From: Pseudarthrobacter chlorophenolicus A6
GTDB lineage: Bacteria; Actinomycetota; Actinomycetes; Actinomycetales; Micrococcaceae
Reading direction: 5' to 3'
Length of the DNA: 64,000 bases
NCBI RefSeq assembly: GCF_000022025.1
Contig: NC_011886.1
Location: forward strand, 4,139,953-4,203,952
Positions within the stretch are counted from its first letter, which is position 1, and each line of letters begins with the position of its first letter. The translations under genes and the position numbers were made by a program. The notes beneath the pieces were generated by a model. That model had not been told where the DNA came from. It was given only the letters and a program-made list of their open reading frames with translations, and made no database searches. This document shows positions 26,314 through 36,679 of this stretch, piece by piece.

Positions 26314-27401
26314 AGTCCGGCTCCCTTCCCGCGGCGGACCAGCCATACGAACACGGGCGCGCCGATGAGTGCGGTCATGATGCCGGCCGGAACCTCCCCG
26401 GGAAGCAGCACCACCCGTCCCACAATGTCGGCGCCGAGCAGCAGCACGGGCGCCACGACCAGGGAGAACGGCAGGATCCAGCGGTAGTCCGGGCCGGTCA
26501 GGAATCGGACAGCGTGCGGGATGACCAGTCCGACGAAGGCGATGGGGCCCGCCATCGCCGTTGCGGATCCACACAGCAGCACGATGCCCAGGGCAGTGAT
26601 GCCCCGGGCGAGTCCCACGCGCTGGCCCAGGCCGCGGGCAATGTCATCACCCAGCGCCAGGCTGTTGAGGATCCGGCCGGTCAACAGCACAACGACAGCC
26701 CCTGCAGCCAGGAAGGGCAGCCCCGCCAGCACCACGGACCAGTCACGGCCGGCAATGCCGCCCACCTGCCAGAACCGGAACTTGTCCAGGGTGTCCTGGC
26801 TGGAGACCAGGATGACGCTCATAAGCGAGTACAGGCCCGCGTTGAGGGCGGCACCGGCCAGGGCAAGCTTGACCGGCGTGGCTCCGTCCCGGCCCAGGGA
26901 TGCGATGAAGTAGACCACGACGGCGGCCACGGCGGCGCCGATGAACGCGAACCAGATGTAGCCGGACAGCGAGCCGACGCCAAAGACATAGATGCCGGTC
27001 ACCACGGCCAGGGCGGCGCCCGCGTTGACGCCCATGATTCCGGGGTCGGCAAGGGGGTTGCGGGCTACGCCCTGCATGGCGGCGCCGGCCAGGCCCAGCG
27101 CACCGCCGGCCAGCAGGCCGAGGATGGTGCGGGGAATACGGGCGTGGACCACAGCGTGGTCCCCGTTGGCGGGATCGAACTGCGTGAGCGCGTCCCAGAC
27201 GGTGCCCAGCGGCAGGCCCCTCGCGCCGACGGCGAGGGATGCACCTGCCAGGACGGCGAGTACGACGACGGCGGCCAGCAGCCAGGCGGCGCGCTTGCCG
27301 GGGAACGCGCGGGCGCTCCCCGGGGCACGGGCTTCCGTCCCCGGCACCGAAGTGCCGGGGCTTGCGGCCTGGCGTGCCGCCGTCGTCGAACTCTGTGTCA
27401 C
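26310..27401 (-). CDS. Iron-siderophore ABC transporter permease (FecC/FepD type)
   Basis: 363 residues. After a hydrophilic N terminus with alanine/proline stretches come about nine membrane segments. Family marks are IPRTILGLLAGGALGLAG, MQGVARNPLADPGIMGVN and IAFVGLVIPHAVR. It lies 10 bases after the substrate-binding protein gene and overlaps the second permease by 4 bases. It is homologous to that second permease, as is normal for these pairs. Confidence 0.93.
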   Translation of the reverse strand: MTQSSTTAARQAASPGTSVPGTEARAPGSARAFPGKRAAWLLAAVVVLAVLAGASLAVGARGLPLGTVWDALTQFDPANGDHAVVHARIPRTILGLLAGGALGLAGAAMQGVARNPLADPGIMGVNAGAALAVVTGIYVFGVGSLSGYIWFAFIGAAVAAVVVYFIASLGRDGATPVKLALAGAALNAGLYSLMSVILVSSQDTLDKFRFWQVGGIAGRDWSVVLAGLPFLAAGAVVVLLTGRILNSLALGDDIARGLGQRVGLARGITALGIVLLCGSATAMAGPIAFVGLVIPHAVRFLTGPDYRWILPFSLVVAPVLLLGADIVGRVVLLPGEVPAGIMTALIGAPVFVWLVRRGKGAGL

Positions 27402-27411
27402 GGAACCGGTG

Positions 27412-28497
27412 CTACTTCACGGCATCCGCTGCGGTGGCCAGTTCGGGCAGGAACGTGTCCAGCGCCCAGGGAAGGCTCAGCGGTGAGGAAGCAGAGATAG
27501 CGAGGACCAGGCTCTTGTTGGCGTCTGCCACGAACGCGCCGCTCTTGACGGCAGGGATCTGTCCGAGCAGGGGGTCGTTCTTGATGGCGTCAGCTTCGCT
27601 GGCGTCTTCCACCGAGCTGAGGAAGATGTCCGAATCAAGTTCGTTGACCTTCTCCGCGGACCACGGCACGAAGAATTCCTTCGAACCGGCCGATGCCTGC
27701 TCCGCAACGGGGGCGAGCTTCATGCCGATGGAGGACAGGAACTTGGGCCGGTTGTCGTTGGCCGTGTAGATGCCGGTCTGCGTGCGGTCGGACGGCAGGG
27801 CGTAGCCGTAGATGAACGTCTTGTCCTTGATCTGCGGGTACTTCGCCGCCTCTTCCTTGACGGTGGCCTCGGTGTCGGAGACCAGCTTGGCGGCTTCGGC
27901 GTCCTTGCCCAGCGCCTTGCCCACGATGGTTGTGGCGTCCTGCCAGGAGGTCCCGTAGGCCAGCTCGGGGTGCGCCACCACCGGCGCGATTTCGCTGAGC
28001 TTCTTGTAGTCCTCTTCGGTCAGACCGGAGTAGGCGGCCAGGATGACATCCGGGGTGAGTTTGGCGATCTCGGTGAAGTTGATGCCGTCGGCTTCCGAGT
28101 ACTGGACCGGAGCCTTGTCGGTGCCGAATCCGGCGCCGAGTTCTTCAAGTGCGGCGTCCTTCCACGGTGTGGAGCCCTTGTCGTTGCCGCCCCATTCGTT
28201 CTTGGGGACACCTACGGGGACAACACCCAGGGCAATGGCGACGTCGTCATTGACCCAGGAGACCGTGGCAACCCGCGTGGGCTGCTTCTCGATGGTGGTC
28301 TTGCCGAACACGTGGTCGATGGTGACCGGGAACTGTGCGCTGCTGGAGGTGGGTGCGCTGGCATCGGACGTCGACGTTGCCGGGCCGGTGGAGCAGGCGG
28401 AGAGCGTCACCGCGGCGGCCAGGATAGCCGACGCCCCGGCTGACCTAAGCAGCGTGCGGCGGGTGGTGCTGGTGCCCGTGAACAGGGAGGAAGCCAT
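27412..28497 (-). CDS. Iron-siderophore substrate-binding lipoprotein
   Basis: 361 residues. The N terminus has RR-containing TTRRTLLRSAGASAILAAA followed by the lipobox LSAC, so it is an exported lipoprotein, possibly through Tat. The body is a class III periplasmic-binding fold (PTRVATVSWVNDDVAIALGV, LTPDVILAAYSGLTEEDYKKL, APVVAHP). It probably binds a ferric siderophore, inferred from the SIP gene and the iron box. The start has AAGGAA at good spacing. It is first in the five-gene operon. Confidence 0.93.
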   Translation of the reverse strand: MASSLFTGTSTTRRTLLRSAGASAILAAAVTLSACSTGPATSTSDASAPTSSSAQFPVTIDHVFGKTTIEKQPTRVATVSWVNDDVAIALGVVPVGVPKNEWGGNDKGSTPWKDAALEELGAGFGTDKAPVQYSEADGINFTEIAKLTPDVILAAYSGLTEEDYKKLSEIAPVVAHPELAYGTSWQDATTIVGKALGKDAEAAKLVSDTEATVKEEAAKYPQIKDKTFIYGYALPSDRTQTGIYTANDNRPKFLSSIGMKLAPVAEQASAGSKEFFVPWSAEKVNELDSDIFLSSVEDASEADAIKNDPLLGQIPAVKSGAFVADANKSLVLAISASSPLSLPWALDTFLPELATAADAVK

Positions 28498-28524
28498 GAA
28501 ATTCCTTAAGTGAGCGATGCGAAC

Positions 28525-28543
28525 TTAAGTAAGGCTAGCCTAT
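28525..28543. promoter_or_regulatory. DtxR/IdeR iron box
   Basis: TTAAGTAAGGCTAGCCTAT matches 15 of 19 positions of the DtxR consensus TTAGGTTAGGCTAACCTAA, with a perfect AGGCTAGCCT core. It lies 28 to 46 bases upstream of the binding-protein start, so the uptake operon is probably repressed when iron is plentiful. Confidence 0.8.
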
Positions 28544-28865
28544 GCTCTGTCCTATTACGAAAGCTTTTCGTATCTTATTCCCCAAGGTGACGAAGGACAC
28601 AGCCGTTGTGGTCTTGGACAGGATTTCCCTGATTTGGCAGGATGGCATGGACCGGGTCCGCTGCGGAACGGCCGGACAAATTCTCAAGAGATCGGGACAT
28701 CGAGGAGCAATGCGCACGCCGGAGGCTGTCAGCCCGGCCGCTGCCGCGGAATGCGGGGTGGCCGTTTTGGCCTGCCTCGCGGACAACTGCTGACTCTCTT
28801 TTTCATCGAGCCCGATTCCCGGGCTGCCGCCCGATCCCGGGCACCCTTCTCGCGAAAGTTTTGCC
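28544..28865. other. Intergenic region, no gene supported
   Basis: About 320 bases between the iron operon and the FBP-domain gene. An 83-codon frame (28542-28793) has no family resemblance and overlaps the iron-box end. No RNA gene or strong hairpin was seen. Confidence 0.5.
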
Positions 28866-29360
28866 ATGCAATCAGTCACGCCCCAGCAAATCCGCTCATC
28901 CTTCGTCAACGCCAGCCGCTCCGAGGCCGCCAAACTCAACTTGCCCCAGCACTTCGACAGCATGGACTGGGACAGCCTGGACTTCCTCGGGTGGCGGGAC
29001 CCCAAAATGCCGCTGCGCGGTTATCTCGTGGTTCCCGGCCCCAAGGGCCTCACCGGAGTGCTGCTCCGGGCACCCGAAGGTGGCGCCCGGAAGAACCGCT
29101 CTGTCCTGTGCGAACTGTGCCGCGACGTGTTCTCCAAGGAGGACGTATTGCTCTGGGTGGCCCGGCGCGCCGGCCAGTCCGGCCGCAACGGCAACACCGT
29201 GGGTACCCTGATCTGCGCAGACTTCCTGTGCTCCGGCAATGTCCGCAAAGAGCCCCCGGCCAACGAGATCAACCCGGACCCGGCCGCCGTCGTGGTCCGC
29301 CAGATCCAGGGCCTCCAGGACCGCACCGCGCAGTTCCTGGGCAGGGTGCAGCTGAAGTAG
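28866..29360 (+). CDS. FBP-domain protein (treble-clef zinc finger, EF-G-binding type)
   Basis: 164 residues. It resembles FusB-like proteins that bind elongation factor G through a C-terminal treble-clef zinc finger; the zinc ligands are in VLCELCRDVF and, 40 residues on, ICADFLCSGN. The N-terminal helices (PQQIRSSFVNASRSEAAKL) and FLGWRDPKMPLRGYLVV also fit. FusB relatives rescue ribosomes from fusidic acid, but environmental actinobacterial homologues are of unknown role. No operon partner is seen. Confidence 0.8.
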   Translation: MQSVTPQQIRSSFVNASRSEAAKLNLPQHFDSMDWDSLDFLGWRDPKMPLRGYLVVPGPKGLTGVLLRAPEGGARKNRSVLCELCRDVFSKEDVLLWVARRAGQSGRNGNTVGTLICADFLCSGNVRKEPPANEINPDPAAVVVRQIQGLQDRTAQFLGRVQLK

Positions 29361-29370
29361 GGAACGGGGG

Positions 29371-30093
29371 TCAGCGGTAGGTGAAGCTGGCCAGGATGGC
29401 CTTCAGCGCCTGCCCCTGGCTCCCGGCAAACCACGCACGGGCGGTTTTGTCGTCCGGGAACTGCTGGTCATCGAACAGCACTTCCGCCGTGAGCACGCGG
29501 TCGCCCAGGAGGATGATTCCCTTGACCGCGTCCCGGGGGCCTGTTGCCGGTGCGCCCGCCGTCAGCTGCAGGTGGTACGTGGCATCGTCATCGTCCCAGT
29601 CCACATAGAACGAGGCATGCGCCTCCGGAGTGGACCGGCCCTGCAGCCCGGGCACCGGTACGGATTCGAAAACGGTCCTGGTGACGGGCCCGGAGACGCC
29701 ATCGGCGATTTGTCCGTAGTAGATGCTGACCAACTGCTTGTCACTGGCATCGTAGATGGTGGCCGTTCCCACATACGGGGACGCCGAGGCCTCGAAGACC
29801 TCTGCCTTCCAGTCCGCAGGCCGGGTGAAGGAAAGCTTGCCGTCAGGGAAGGTGAAGGTTGCCAGCCCGGCCGCAGCAGGATCGGAACTCGACGGCGCCT
29901 GCGTGGCGGCCCGGCCCGGCGTCGCGGACGGGGCCGCAGGCTCCGGCGCTCCCGTCGAAGGGGGAACAGTGGCGGCGGGAGACGTCACGGCGCCGCCGGG
30001 TCCGGCCGGCCCGCCGGATGTGCAGCCTGCCAGGAGTAAGGCGGCTGCGGTGGCCAGGGCGAAGGGTCCGGTCAGGCGGCGGGCTGGGTGCAT
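29371..30093 (-). CDS. Putative lipoprotein of unknown function
   Basis: 240 residues. The signal peptide ends in the lipobox LLAGC, followed by a Gly/Pro/Ala/Thr linker of about 55 residues and then a folded domain (ATFTFPDGKLSFTRPADWKAEVF, SIYYGQIADGVSG, FYVDWDDDDATYHLQL, ARAWFAGSQGQALKAILASF). I do not recognise the domain. It lies downstream of the jetABC genes on the same strand, but a hairpin at 30236-30261 and 200 bases separate them, so it is probably a separate transcript. Confidence 0.8.
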   Translation of the reverse strand: MHPARRLTGPFALATAAALLLAGCTSGGPAGPGGAVTSPAATVPPSTGAPEPAAPSATPGRAATQAPSSSDPAAAGLATFTFPDGKLSFTRPADWKAEVFEASASPYVGTATIYDASDKQLVSIYYGQIADGVSGPVTRTVFESVPVPGLQGRSTPEAHASFYVDWDDDDATYHLQLTAGAPATGPRDAVKGIILLGDRVLTAEVLFDDQQFPDDKTARAWFAGSQGQALKAILASFTYR

Positions 30094-30235
30094 GGTGGCT
30101 GCCTTTCACGATGGCGCCGTGAGTCTCTTGCGCGGCAACTGCGGGACCCAGCGTTCCGCAGTTGCCGATGGGGATCGGGCTGGCGAGGTGGTGTGGTGCT
30201 CACAAGGGTGGCACAACCAATTCGCGGCACACCAG

Positions 30236-30261
30236 AACCTGATGAATAAATCCATCAGGTT
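30236..30261 (-). terminator. Hairpin after jetC
   Basis: A 9-bp perfect stem (AACCTGATG and its complement) with an 8-base A/T-rich loop lies 35 bases after the jetC stop. It has no U-tract. It may end the jetABC transcript. Confidence 0.5.
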
Positions 30262-30295
30262 GTTATCCCTGTCTCAGGTTCGTCGCGGCGGGCTG

Positions 30296-33200
30296 TCAGC
30301 GCAGCACGATGTCCACCGGATTCGCCTCGGACCGCCAGGCCCCCTCCTCGCCCTGCCTGGGACGGATGACCGGCGCCGTCAGCACGCCGGAACGGTTGGT
30401 GCGCCGGTCCCGGAGGATCTCGGTTACGGAGCCCAGGTGCCGGGACAGGTCGATCACGTTCTCCGGGGCGGCCAGCAGCAACTGGAAGCCGAACTCGTGC
30501 AGCGCCTTGATGCCTGCACCGGCGAACTCCTCGGAAGCGAGTACGAAGGCTTCGTCCATCATGACGGTGCCGTACGTGGTGAAACCCTGTTCGGCGATGC
30601 CCAGCTGGTAACTGAGGGCGGCCGCCATGATGAACGCCGTAAACCGCTGCCGCTCACCACCGGACATGGAACCGGTGTCCGCGTGCATGAACACCTCGGT
30701 CTTCTTGCCGGCCTTCTTTCCCTTGCCCGAGGGGGCGGTGACCTCGCGGTGCTCCTTGCACTGGATGAACAGGTGCCCGCGGACATCCAGCACCTCGGCC
30801 CGCCAGCGCCGGTCCTCCGGGGCCTGTGAGCCCAGGCGCTTCACCAGCGTTTCCAGGGATTTGTAGCGTGCCGTGAGCTCGGCGTCGTCGTCCCGTTCCG
30901 CACCCGGCTCCGTTTTCGCGGGGCGGGTATGCCGGGCCTTCAGCGCGTTCTGGATGGCGTCCTTGAACTGCTTGGCCGTGGGCGGCAGGGTCTGCTTGAT
31001 GTCCAGTTCCAGGAAGCTGCCCTCATGGAAGTTCACCTGCGACAGGATGCCGTTCAGGGGCAGGATCCGGCTGGTGATGGAGCGGCGTTCCTCGTCCAGG
31101 AGGTGCAGCAGGGTGCTGAAGGATTCATGGGTGCGCTGGTTGAAGAACTGCCGGAATTCGGCTTCCTGCGCCGGCAGGCCGTCATTGACGATCGCGTGGT
31201 AGCGGGCTTCGAATTCGCTGGCCGCGCCAATGCTGGTGCCGTGGTCGGCGGAGATGGCGCTGCCCCATTCCCGCACGAACCCCTCGAAAATACGGGTGAG
31301 CCGCTCCGCGGTGGCCTGTCCCCGGGATTCGGCGGTATGCAGCTCGCCCTGCAGTGCGGTCCGCACCCTGTTGGCGAGGTTGTCCAGCTCGTGCATCTCC
31401 GTCACGTCGCCGAAGTCGGCGAAGTACGGTTCCATCGCCGTGACGGTGGCGTCCGACGGCGGCGCCTCGGCCAGGCGGTGGCGTGCGGCTTCCAGCAGGG
31501 AATCGGCAGCGGTCAGTTGCCTGTCGAGCGCCTTGTACTCGCTCTGCAGCACGGCCGCAGATTCGGTGCTGGACTGGTGCTTCTGCCGGACCTCCTCGAT
31601 GGTGGCGCGCAGCGGCTCCAGGTCCGCCTGGGCGGCAAGGGCATCCTTGAGCCGCTGCTCGATGCCCGCCAGCTCATCGGCTGCGACGGCTGCCGAGACC
31701 TGGTCCCAGGGCCTGTCGTCCTCAGCGATCCGGCGGAGCGCTTCGAGCTGCCGGCTCATGCCCTGGTGGGAATCTTCCCGGCTCTGGGCCAGCTCGGCGG
31801 CCTTGGCAACTTCCTGCCGGAGGTCCTCCACCTGGCCGGCCACAAGTTCCAGCTTGGCGGCGTTGTCGAATCCCAGCACGTAGTCCTGGCGGCTGGTGAA
31901 CCGGTCGTCCTTTTCCACGGTGTGGCGGTTCCGCTTGACCACGCCGCCCAGGCTCAGGCCCCTGTCCAGCGCGGCGAGCTGGTCCGGGTCTTCCACGCAG
32001 GGGTAGGCGAAGTCGAGGGCGATGCGTTCCCGCACCCATTCCCCGGCCTCGGCAGCCGCACCGCTGGCGAGGATGTCCAGCTTGGTGAGCAGGTCGCCGT
32101 CGTGCGCGTCCTCCACTGCCAGCGCACCGCCGGCGAGGGGCTTGGAGACGTCCACGGCCCGCAGCGCACCCCGGACGTTGTGGTCATTGAGGTAGCGGGT
32201 GACGGCACGAAAGTGTTCGCCAGGGACCAGGAGCGTGGTGGCCAGGTTGCGGAGCGCGCGCTCGGCCGCCGGCCGCCACCGCTCCTCCCCCTCGGCCAGG
32301 TCCATCAGCTCACCGGCGAACGGCATCCTGTCCTCCGGGATGCCGGTGGCCGCGGCAATGGCGGCACGGTTTTCAATGCTCGACGGCGGCAGCAGGGATT
32401 TGCGCGTCTTCAGCGACACGAGTTCCTGCTCAGCCGCGGCAAGTTCGCGCTTGCGGCTGGCGTGTGCGTCGAACGCCTCGAACCGCAACTCCTGCAGCGC
32501 CTGCGAATCATCCTTCAGCTCCGCGGACCGGGCGGCCGCCTGCTCGTGCGCTTGCTCCCAGCCGGAAGCCGTCCACTCAAGCTCCAGCCCGGCGTCGGAC
32601 AGCGCCTGCTGTGCGGCCTGCTCCACCTGGCGGCGGAGGCGCAGCCCCACCCGGGCGTTCTCCAGCGACTGCTCAATGGCGGAAATGGCGTTGCCGCCCT
32701 GGCTGTTGTAGTCCGTTTCCAGCTGCCGCAGGTTCTTGGCCAGGCCATCACGGACCGAGCGCTCGGCGCCGAGTTCCCTGGCTTTGGCCTGCGCCAGTTC
32801 CTTGAACCGGGCCAGGATCTTCTGCTGGACGGTGACGGCGAGGCGCTGCCTGTACGACTCGAATTCGCCGCCGGCCAGCTCCCGGAGCCGGTTGGCGTCA
32901 AGGAGCGCCTGGGCATACTCACGGTTCAGCCCCGGAACCGGCGCCAGCTGGTCGCGCTGCTGGCGGACGTCTTCGAGGCGCTGGCGGATGGACATGAGGT
33001 TGCTGAACTCTTCCACCACATCGTCAGCCGCGGTCAGTGTTGCGGGGGCATCCAGCACCTGGTCGCGGAAGAACGTGTTGACGCTGCCGCCCAGGCCCTT
33101 GCCGGCCTGGATGACCCGCAGCAATGGAAGCGCCTGGTCCGAGCTGATGCCCAGCAGCCGCCGGAACCGCTCGGCGAAGGCCTTGTGGACATCGAACACC

Positions 33201-33757
33201 TGGGCGTGCGGGAAGACCGTTTCCAGCGCACCCTTGGTGAACCGCTTGTCCGCGATGCCTTCAATCGCGTCGAGGTCCAGCGGAACATTGTCGATCAGGT
33301 AAAACCGGCCCACGCTCGATTCCGTGCCGTTCTTCGGCAGGTCGAACAGCGCCGAGACGGTCACCCGGGTGCCCGCAGCGTTGTCGAACGTCAGCCCGAC
33401 GGCGGACCAGGTGGCACCGGGGCGCTGGAAGGCACTGGCCGAGCCCTCGCCGACGGCCTTGTCGCCCACCTTGCCGCGCATGTACGTGAAGGTAGTGCGC
33501 TTGTCCTCCACAGCACCGCCGGACCGCTGGGCGGCTGCCTCGTTGGACCGCGGCCTGGCATCGAAAACGCGCAGCATGGCGTCGAAGAGGGTGGACTTTC
33601 CCACGCCGGAGTTACCGGTCAGCAGGGTTCCGTTGCGGTCTACCCGCATGGTGTGCGCGCCGTGGAACGTGCCCCAGTTGACCACCTGGACCAGCGCCAG
33701 CCGCATCTGTCCGGGGTTCGTCTCTTCCCCCAGCGGGAGCATGCTCGGAATGGTCAC
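30296..33757 (-). CDS. jetC: Wadjet/MksBEF SMC-like ATPase JetC (MksB)
   Basis: 1,153 residues, the SMC motor of a Wadjet-type complex. Walker A is GNSGVGKST at residues 48-56 in a [17 protein letters not shown] context typical of this family. Long Ala/Glu/Arg/Gln-rich coiled coils flank a central hinge region. The C-terminal head has the signature [12 protein letters not shown] and the Walker [12 protein letters not shown]. The start overlaps the jetB stop by 4 bases. In complete Wadjet systems the SMC complex extrudes DNA loops and hands circular plasmid DNA to the JetD nuclease. No jetD follows here. Confidence 0.93.
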   Translation of the reverse strand: MTIPSMLPLGEETNPGQMRLALVQVVNWGTFHGAHTMRVDRNGTLLTGNSGVGKSTLFDAMLRVFDARPRSNEAAAQRSGGAVEDKRTTFTYMRGKVGDKAVGEGSASAFQRPGATWSAVGLTFDNAAGTRVTVSALFDLPKNGTESSVGRFYLIDNVPLDLDAIEGIADKRFTKGALETVFPHAQVFDVHKAFAERFRRLLGISSDQALPLLRVIQAGKGLGGSVNTFFRDQVLDAPATLTAADDVVEEFSNLMSIRQRLEDVRQQRDQLAPVPGLNREYAQALLDANRLRELAGGEFESYRQRLAVTVQQKILARFKELAQAKARELGAERSVRDGLAKNLRQLETDYNSQGGNAISAIEQSLENARVGLRLRRQVEQAAQQALSDAGLELEWTASGWEQAHEQAAARSAELKDDSQALQELRFEAFDAHASRKRELAAAEQELVSLKTRKSLLPPSSIENRAAIAAATGIPEDRMPFAGELMDLAEGEERWRPAAERALRNLATTLLVPGEHFRAVTRYLNDHNVRGALRAVDVSKPLAGGALAVEDAHDGDLLTKLDILASGAAAEAGEWVRERIALDFAYPCVEDPDQLAALDRGLSLGGVVKRNRHTVEKDDRFTSRQDYVLGFDNAAKLELVAGQVEDLRQEVAKAAELAQSREDSHQGMSRQLEALRRIAEDDRPWDQVSAAVAADELAGIEQRLKDALAAQADLEPLRATIEEVRQKHQSSTESAAVLQSEYKALDRQLTAADSLLEAARHRLAEAPPSDATVTAMEPYFADFGDVTEMHELDNLANRVRTALQGELHTAESRGQATAERLTRIFEGFVREWGSAISADHGTSIGAASEFEARYHAIVNDGLPAQEAEFRQFFNQRTHESFSTLLHLLDEERRSITSRILPLNGILSQVNFHEGSFLELDIKQTLPPTAKQFKDAIQNALKARHTRPAKTEPGAERDDDAELTARYKSLETLVKRLGSQAPEDRRWRAEVLDVRGHLFIQCKEHREVTAPSGKGKKAGKKTEVFMHADTGSMSGGERQRFTAFIMAAALSYQLGIAEQGFTTYGTVMMDEAFVLASEEFAGAGIKALHEFGFQLLLAAPENVIDLSRHLGSVTEILRDRRTNRSGVLTAPVIRPRQGEEGAWRSEANPVDIVLR

Positions 33758-34602
33758 TTGGCGGCCTCTGTGTCGTCGTTGTCGTGGTCCTCGCCATCGG
33801 CGGGCTCAGCCACCGGATCTGCGTCGAGGTCCAGGAGCGGTTCCGTGCCGGACTGGTCCGTTGACGCGGCCACCAGGGCTTCGATGTGGGCCGGGATGTC
33901 GCCGATGTTCTCGAACGGGAGGGCCAGCGGGAGGGCGTTGGAGATGGTGTACACGTCATCAAGGCCCGTGGGCAGCAGGAGCTGGCGGGCCAGGAGCTTG
34001 GTGATGGCACGGGTGACCACGTCCGAGTCTCGCAGGGCGTCCTGCTGGCCGGAGGGCTGGTAGTGCGCCACCAGGTCCGTGATTTCCTCGCGGGTGATGG
34101 TGGGGTCCGTCTGGGCGGTGACGTGCCGGTCCAGCAGGAGCCGCAGCCGGAGCAGCACGATGGTTTCCACCCGGCTGAGCGCACGCTGCTGCCGCAGGAT
34201 GCTGGACCGGGCGCTGCCGCCGATCACGTCCGGGTCCACGGGGCGCAGGACGGCGATCTTCCGCTCATGGTCCAGCTGCATGCTCAGGAACAGCTCCGAA
34301 AGCCGGCTGCGCAGGATCACCTGGTTGTCCAGGAGGACTGTCCACAGCTTTTCGTCCCGGCCGCCGTCAATGTACGGGCCCTTGAGGAGCTTCACCAGTG
34401 CCTGGCGGACCTTCATGTTCAGCACGCCCGTGTCGCCGGGGAACAACGCGGCCCCGTCCACGAAGGTGTCGCGGGGGGAGACTGCTGCGGTGACGTGGCT
34501 GGCCGGCATCGGATCGTCCGCGGTTTCGACGGTCTCAACCACCGTCTCGAGAGTTTCGCTCCCCACCTGCTCAACTGCCGGCGTCGTGATCTCTTCAGTC
34601 AT
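33754..34602 (-). CDS. jetB: Wadjet/MksBEF accessory protein JetB (MksE, DUF4194)
   Basis: 282 residues. It has the DUF4194 pattern: [42 protein letters not shown], then a winged-helix region ([31 protein letters not shown]) and a late [14 protein letters not shown]. It is the KITE-like subunit that dimerises and binds the kleisin. Acidic tails are present at both ends. It overlaps jetA by 8 bases and jetC by 4, so the subunits are co-translated. Confidence 0.92.
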   Translation of the reverse strand: MTEEITTPAVEQVGSETLETVVETVETADDPMPASHVTAAVSPRDTFVDGAALFPGDTGVLNMKVRQALVKLLKGPYIDGGRDEKLWTVLLDNQVILRSRLSELFLSMQLDHERKIAVLRPVDPDVIGGSARSSILRQQRALSRVETIVLLRLRLLLDRHVTAQTDPTITREEITDLVAHYQPSGQQDALRDSDVVTRAITKLLARQLLLPTGLDDVYTISNALPLALPFENIGDIPAHIEALVAASTDQSGTEPLLDLDADPVAEPADGEDHDNDDTEAAK

Positions 34603-36052
34603 CTGAATCCTTTGCGAACGTGACCACCGGCAGGTAGGCCCTGCGGGTGGAGCCGTCTATCTGTTCGAAGTCCAGGCCCTCGAAATCGCTGCGGTTGAAG
34701 TCGGCCCCGGCGTGCAGGGCCTCCGACAGGAGCGCCCGGATGGTGTTGATGTGCTGCTCTTCGGGCGGCAGCTGCCCCCAGGCGTCGCCCAGGGTCGTGG
34801 CGCCTGCCATGGCCGCGCGGACCACAACCGGTTTGGCTTTGCCGGTCCTCGGCGAGCGCACGCGGTCCGAATCGCTGAAGGCGATGGGATCGGCCAGTTT
34901 GGGCGGCGCCGCGAACTCGTCGGGGTCGAACAGCTTCACCATGGACAGCGCCTCGAAACCCGCGTTGTACAGGACCGGTCCGGGAACCAGGCCGGGCCGG
35001 TCGCGCTCGTACGGCAGGGACCGGATGGCGTGCTCGGCCTCGCGCAGGACCTGCCGCAACCGGACCGACTGGCGGAAGTCGTCGCTCTGGACGTAGGTGT
35101 TGAGGCTTTCGCTGAGCTTGCCGTAGATGCGCTGGATCTGGCTGTGCTGCTGGCGGAGTTCTGCCACCAGGTTCTTCAGTGTTTCGCGGTCCTCCGGCGA
35201 GAGGTCGTCCGCGAACTGCCGGCCGAGGACTTCACCGATGGCCGAGCGGAAGCGAAGCTGCTGCTGAGGGTCCTCCAGGAACGCGGTGAAGGACCGGAAC
35301 GTCCTGCCCTCCGGGCTCTGGCGGAGGCGCTTGTCTGCTTCCAGCACCTGCGCCATGGTGGCGCCCTTGGTCAATGACTCCTCGATGATCTGGTTGCGGA
35401 GGCCGCCCACCAGTTCTTCGATCCGGTCGCGCATCTTCTTGTAGTCGGCGGGCAGGCTGGCGGCCAGGTCCAGGATGTTGCCCGCGGCCTCCACGGCTTG
35501 GTCGTCATCGAGCAGACCGTCGAACTCGCCGCTGCTGATGTCCTCGATCAGCTGCTGCCGCTCGCCGATTTCCTCCTCAAGGGCCTCAAGCCGGGCGCTC
35601 TGGTCCGGGTTGGTCTCATTGGCGAGCTTTTCGACGTCACCGAGCAGCGTGCCCAGCCGGGACCCGTTCAGGGTGGACCGTTCACTGGACAGGCTGTCCA
35701 GAAAGGCGAGCACGCGGGCGGCCGGTTCGGTGACTTCGTACACGATCTGGCCCGACTGGTTCCGGCGGGTCAGGAACTGCCGCCGCGTCCACTCGTCGCC
35801 GAACGACTTGCCGTTCGCGCCGCCTCCCAGGCCGGGGTCCTGCCGGCGGAGCTCCTCAAGGAAGGAGTCGACGTCGGCATGGAACTCCTCGAGCGGAAGC
35901 TGCGGCCGGGTGCGCGTGAAGGATGCCTGCAGCACCGCGATGACCCACGGCGCCGAGCGGGTGAGGGCCCAGGCGGGTCCTTTGGTGAGGAGTTCGAGGT
36001 CCCGGAGCCGGGCGCTGATGGCGTCAGCGGATGACCTGGCGGAGCGGGGCAC
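34595..36052 (-). CDS. jetA: Wadjet/MksBEF kleisin-like protein JetA (MksF, DUF3375)
   Basis: 485 residues of the DUF3375 family, the kleisin that joins the SMC heads. Features are an N-terminal [17 protein letters not shown] segment, [23 protein letters not shown], a central helical region, and a C-terminal [12 protein letters not shown] and [11 protein letters not shown]. The GTG at 36052 has AAGGAG five bases before it and is preferred over a longer frame to 36109. It is first in the jetABC operon and divergent from a small membrane protein gene. Confidence 0.92.
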   Translation of the reverse strand: MPRSARSSADAISARLRDLELLTKGPAWALTRSAPWVIAVLQASFTRTRPQLPLEEFHADVDSFLEELRRQDPGLGGGANGKSFGDEWTRRQFLTRRNQSGQIVYEVTEPAARVLAFLDSLSSERSTLNGSRLGTLLGDVEKLANETNPDQSARLEALEEEIGERQQLIEDISSGEFDGLLDDDQAVEAAGNILDLAASLPADYKKMRDRIEELVGGLRNQIIEESLTKGATMAQVLEADKRLRQSPEGRTFRSFTAFLEDPQQQLRFRSAIGEVLGRQFADDLSPEDRETLKNLVAELRQQHSQIQRIYGKLSESLNTYVQSDDFRQSVRLRQVLREAEHAIRSLPYERDRPGLVPGPVLYNAGFEALSMVKLFDPDEFAAPPKLADPIAFSDSDRVRSPRTGKAKPVVVRAAMAGATTLGDAWGQLPPEEQHINTIRALLSEALHAGADFNRSDFEGLDFEQIDGSTRRAYLPVVTFAKDSDD

Positions 36053-36315
36053 ACACTCTCCTTGGACTGTTGGCGGGGCGGGCGGCGGGGCGGGCCGGAA
36101 AACGGCCAACTACAAGGTTAACGCAGCCCGTTCAGGGGGACCGCCGCAACCGCTCCGTGACCTACCTGGCGGTAGGGTATCGATCCCGTATCAACAGCGG
36201 TTTCCCGGCGCCCGGCTCTGGCTGGCCACGCGGGCCCCACCCTACGCTTTCTGCTACCGGCCTTCGCCGCTTGGCCGCAGCAGACTTTCACCACAGCAAC
36301 GCCGCAGGGGGACAC
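36053..36315. other. Divergent intergenic region, no gene seen
   Basis: About 260 bases between jetA and the small membrane protein gene. Promoters for both are expected. No palindromic operator was recognised. Confidence 0.45.
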
Positions 36316-36618
36316 ATGCAGTTCGATTTGAGCGCTCTGGACACATCCACGCTGGTCTTCATCGGGACCCTGGCTTTTGGCGGGCTGTTGGCCGCCTTCG
36401 TCCTGGCATCGGGGCTGGTTGCGCTCCTGCTGCTGGGGACGGGAAAGCTCGCCTGGGTGCTGGTGTCCAGTACGCTCCTGGCGGTTGTCCACGGCATCAA
36501 CGCCGGCTGGGACCGGCTGGTGCACCACGCGAAAAGCGTGGACGCGGCTGCCGACTTTCAGGCCCAGCCTTCCCCTAGCACCGGAACTTACCCGCGGGTA
36601 ATATTGAGGGACAGCTGA
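36316..36618 (+). CDS. Small membrane protein of unknown function
   Basis: 100 residues with two hydrophobic segments (residues about 14-45 and 47-62) and a polar C-terminal tail. AGGGGGA precedes the ATG. Unrecognised. The tail includes WDRLVHHAKSVDAAADF. It is divergent from jetA and 61 bases before the acyl-CoA dehydrogenase gene; neither neighbour suggests its job. Confidence 0.65.
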   Translation: MQFDLSALDTSTLVFIGTLAFGGLLAAFVLASGLVALLLLGTGKLAWVLVSSTLLAVVHGINAGWDRLVHHAKSVDAAADFQAQPSPSTGTYPRVILRDS

Positions 36619-36679
36619 AGGGTTCTCCAACCCGGCGGATCCATGGCTTCACCGGCCATTCCGGCCTAGGAGATAACCC

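Noticed and set aside
28542..28793. 83-codon frame downstream of the iron box
   Set aside because: No ribosome binding site and no family resemblance; the ATG lies in the end of the iron box.
30929..34063. Very long open frame (about 1,044 codons) on the plus strand opposite jetC and jetB
   Set aside because: Long antisense frames are common in high-GC DNA. The translation has no family motif, and the minus-strand genes have complete, recognisable domains.
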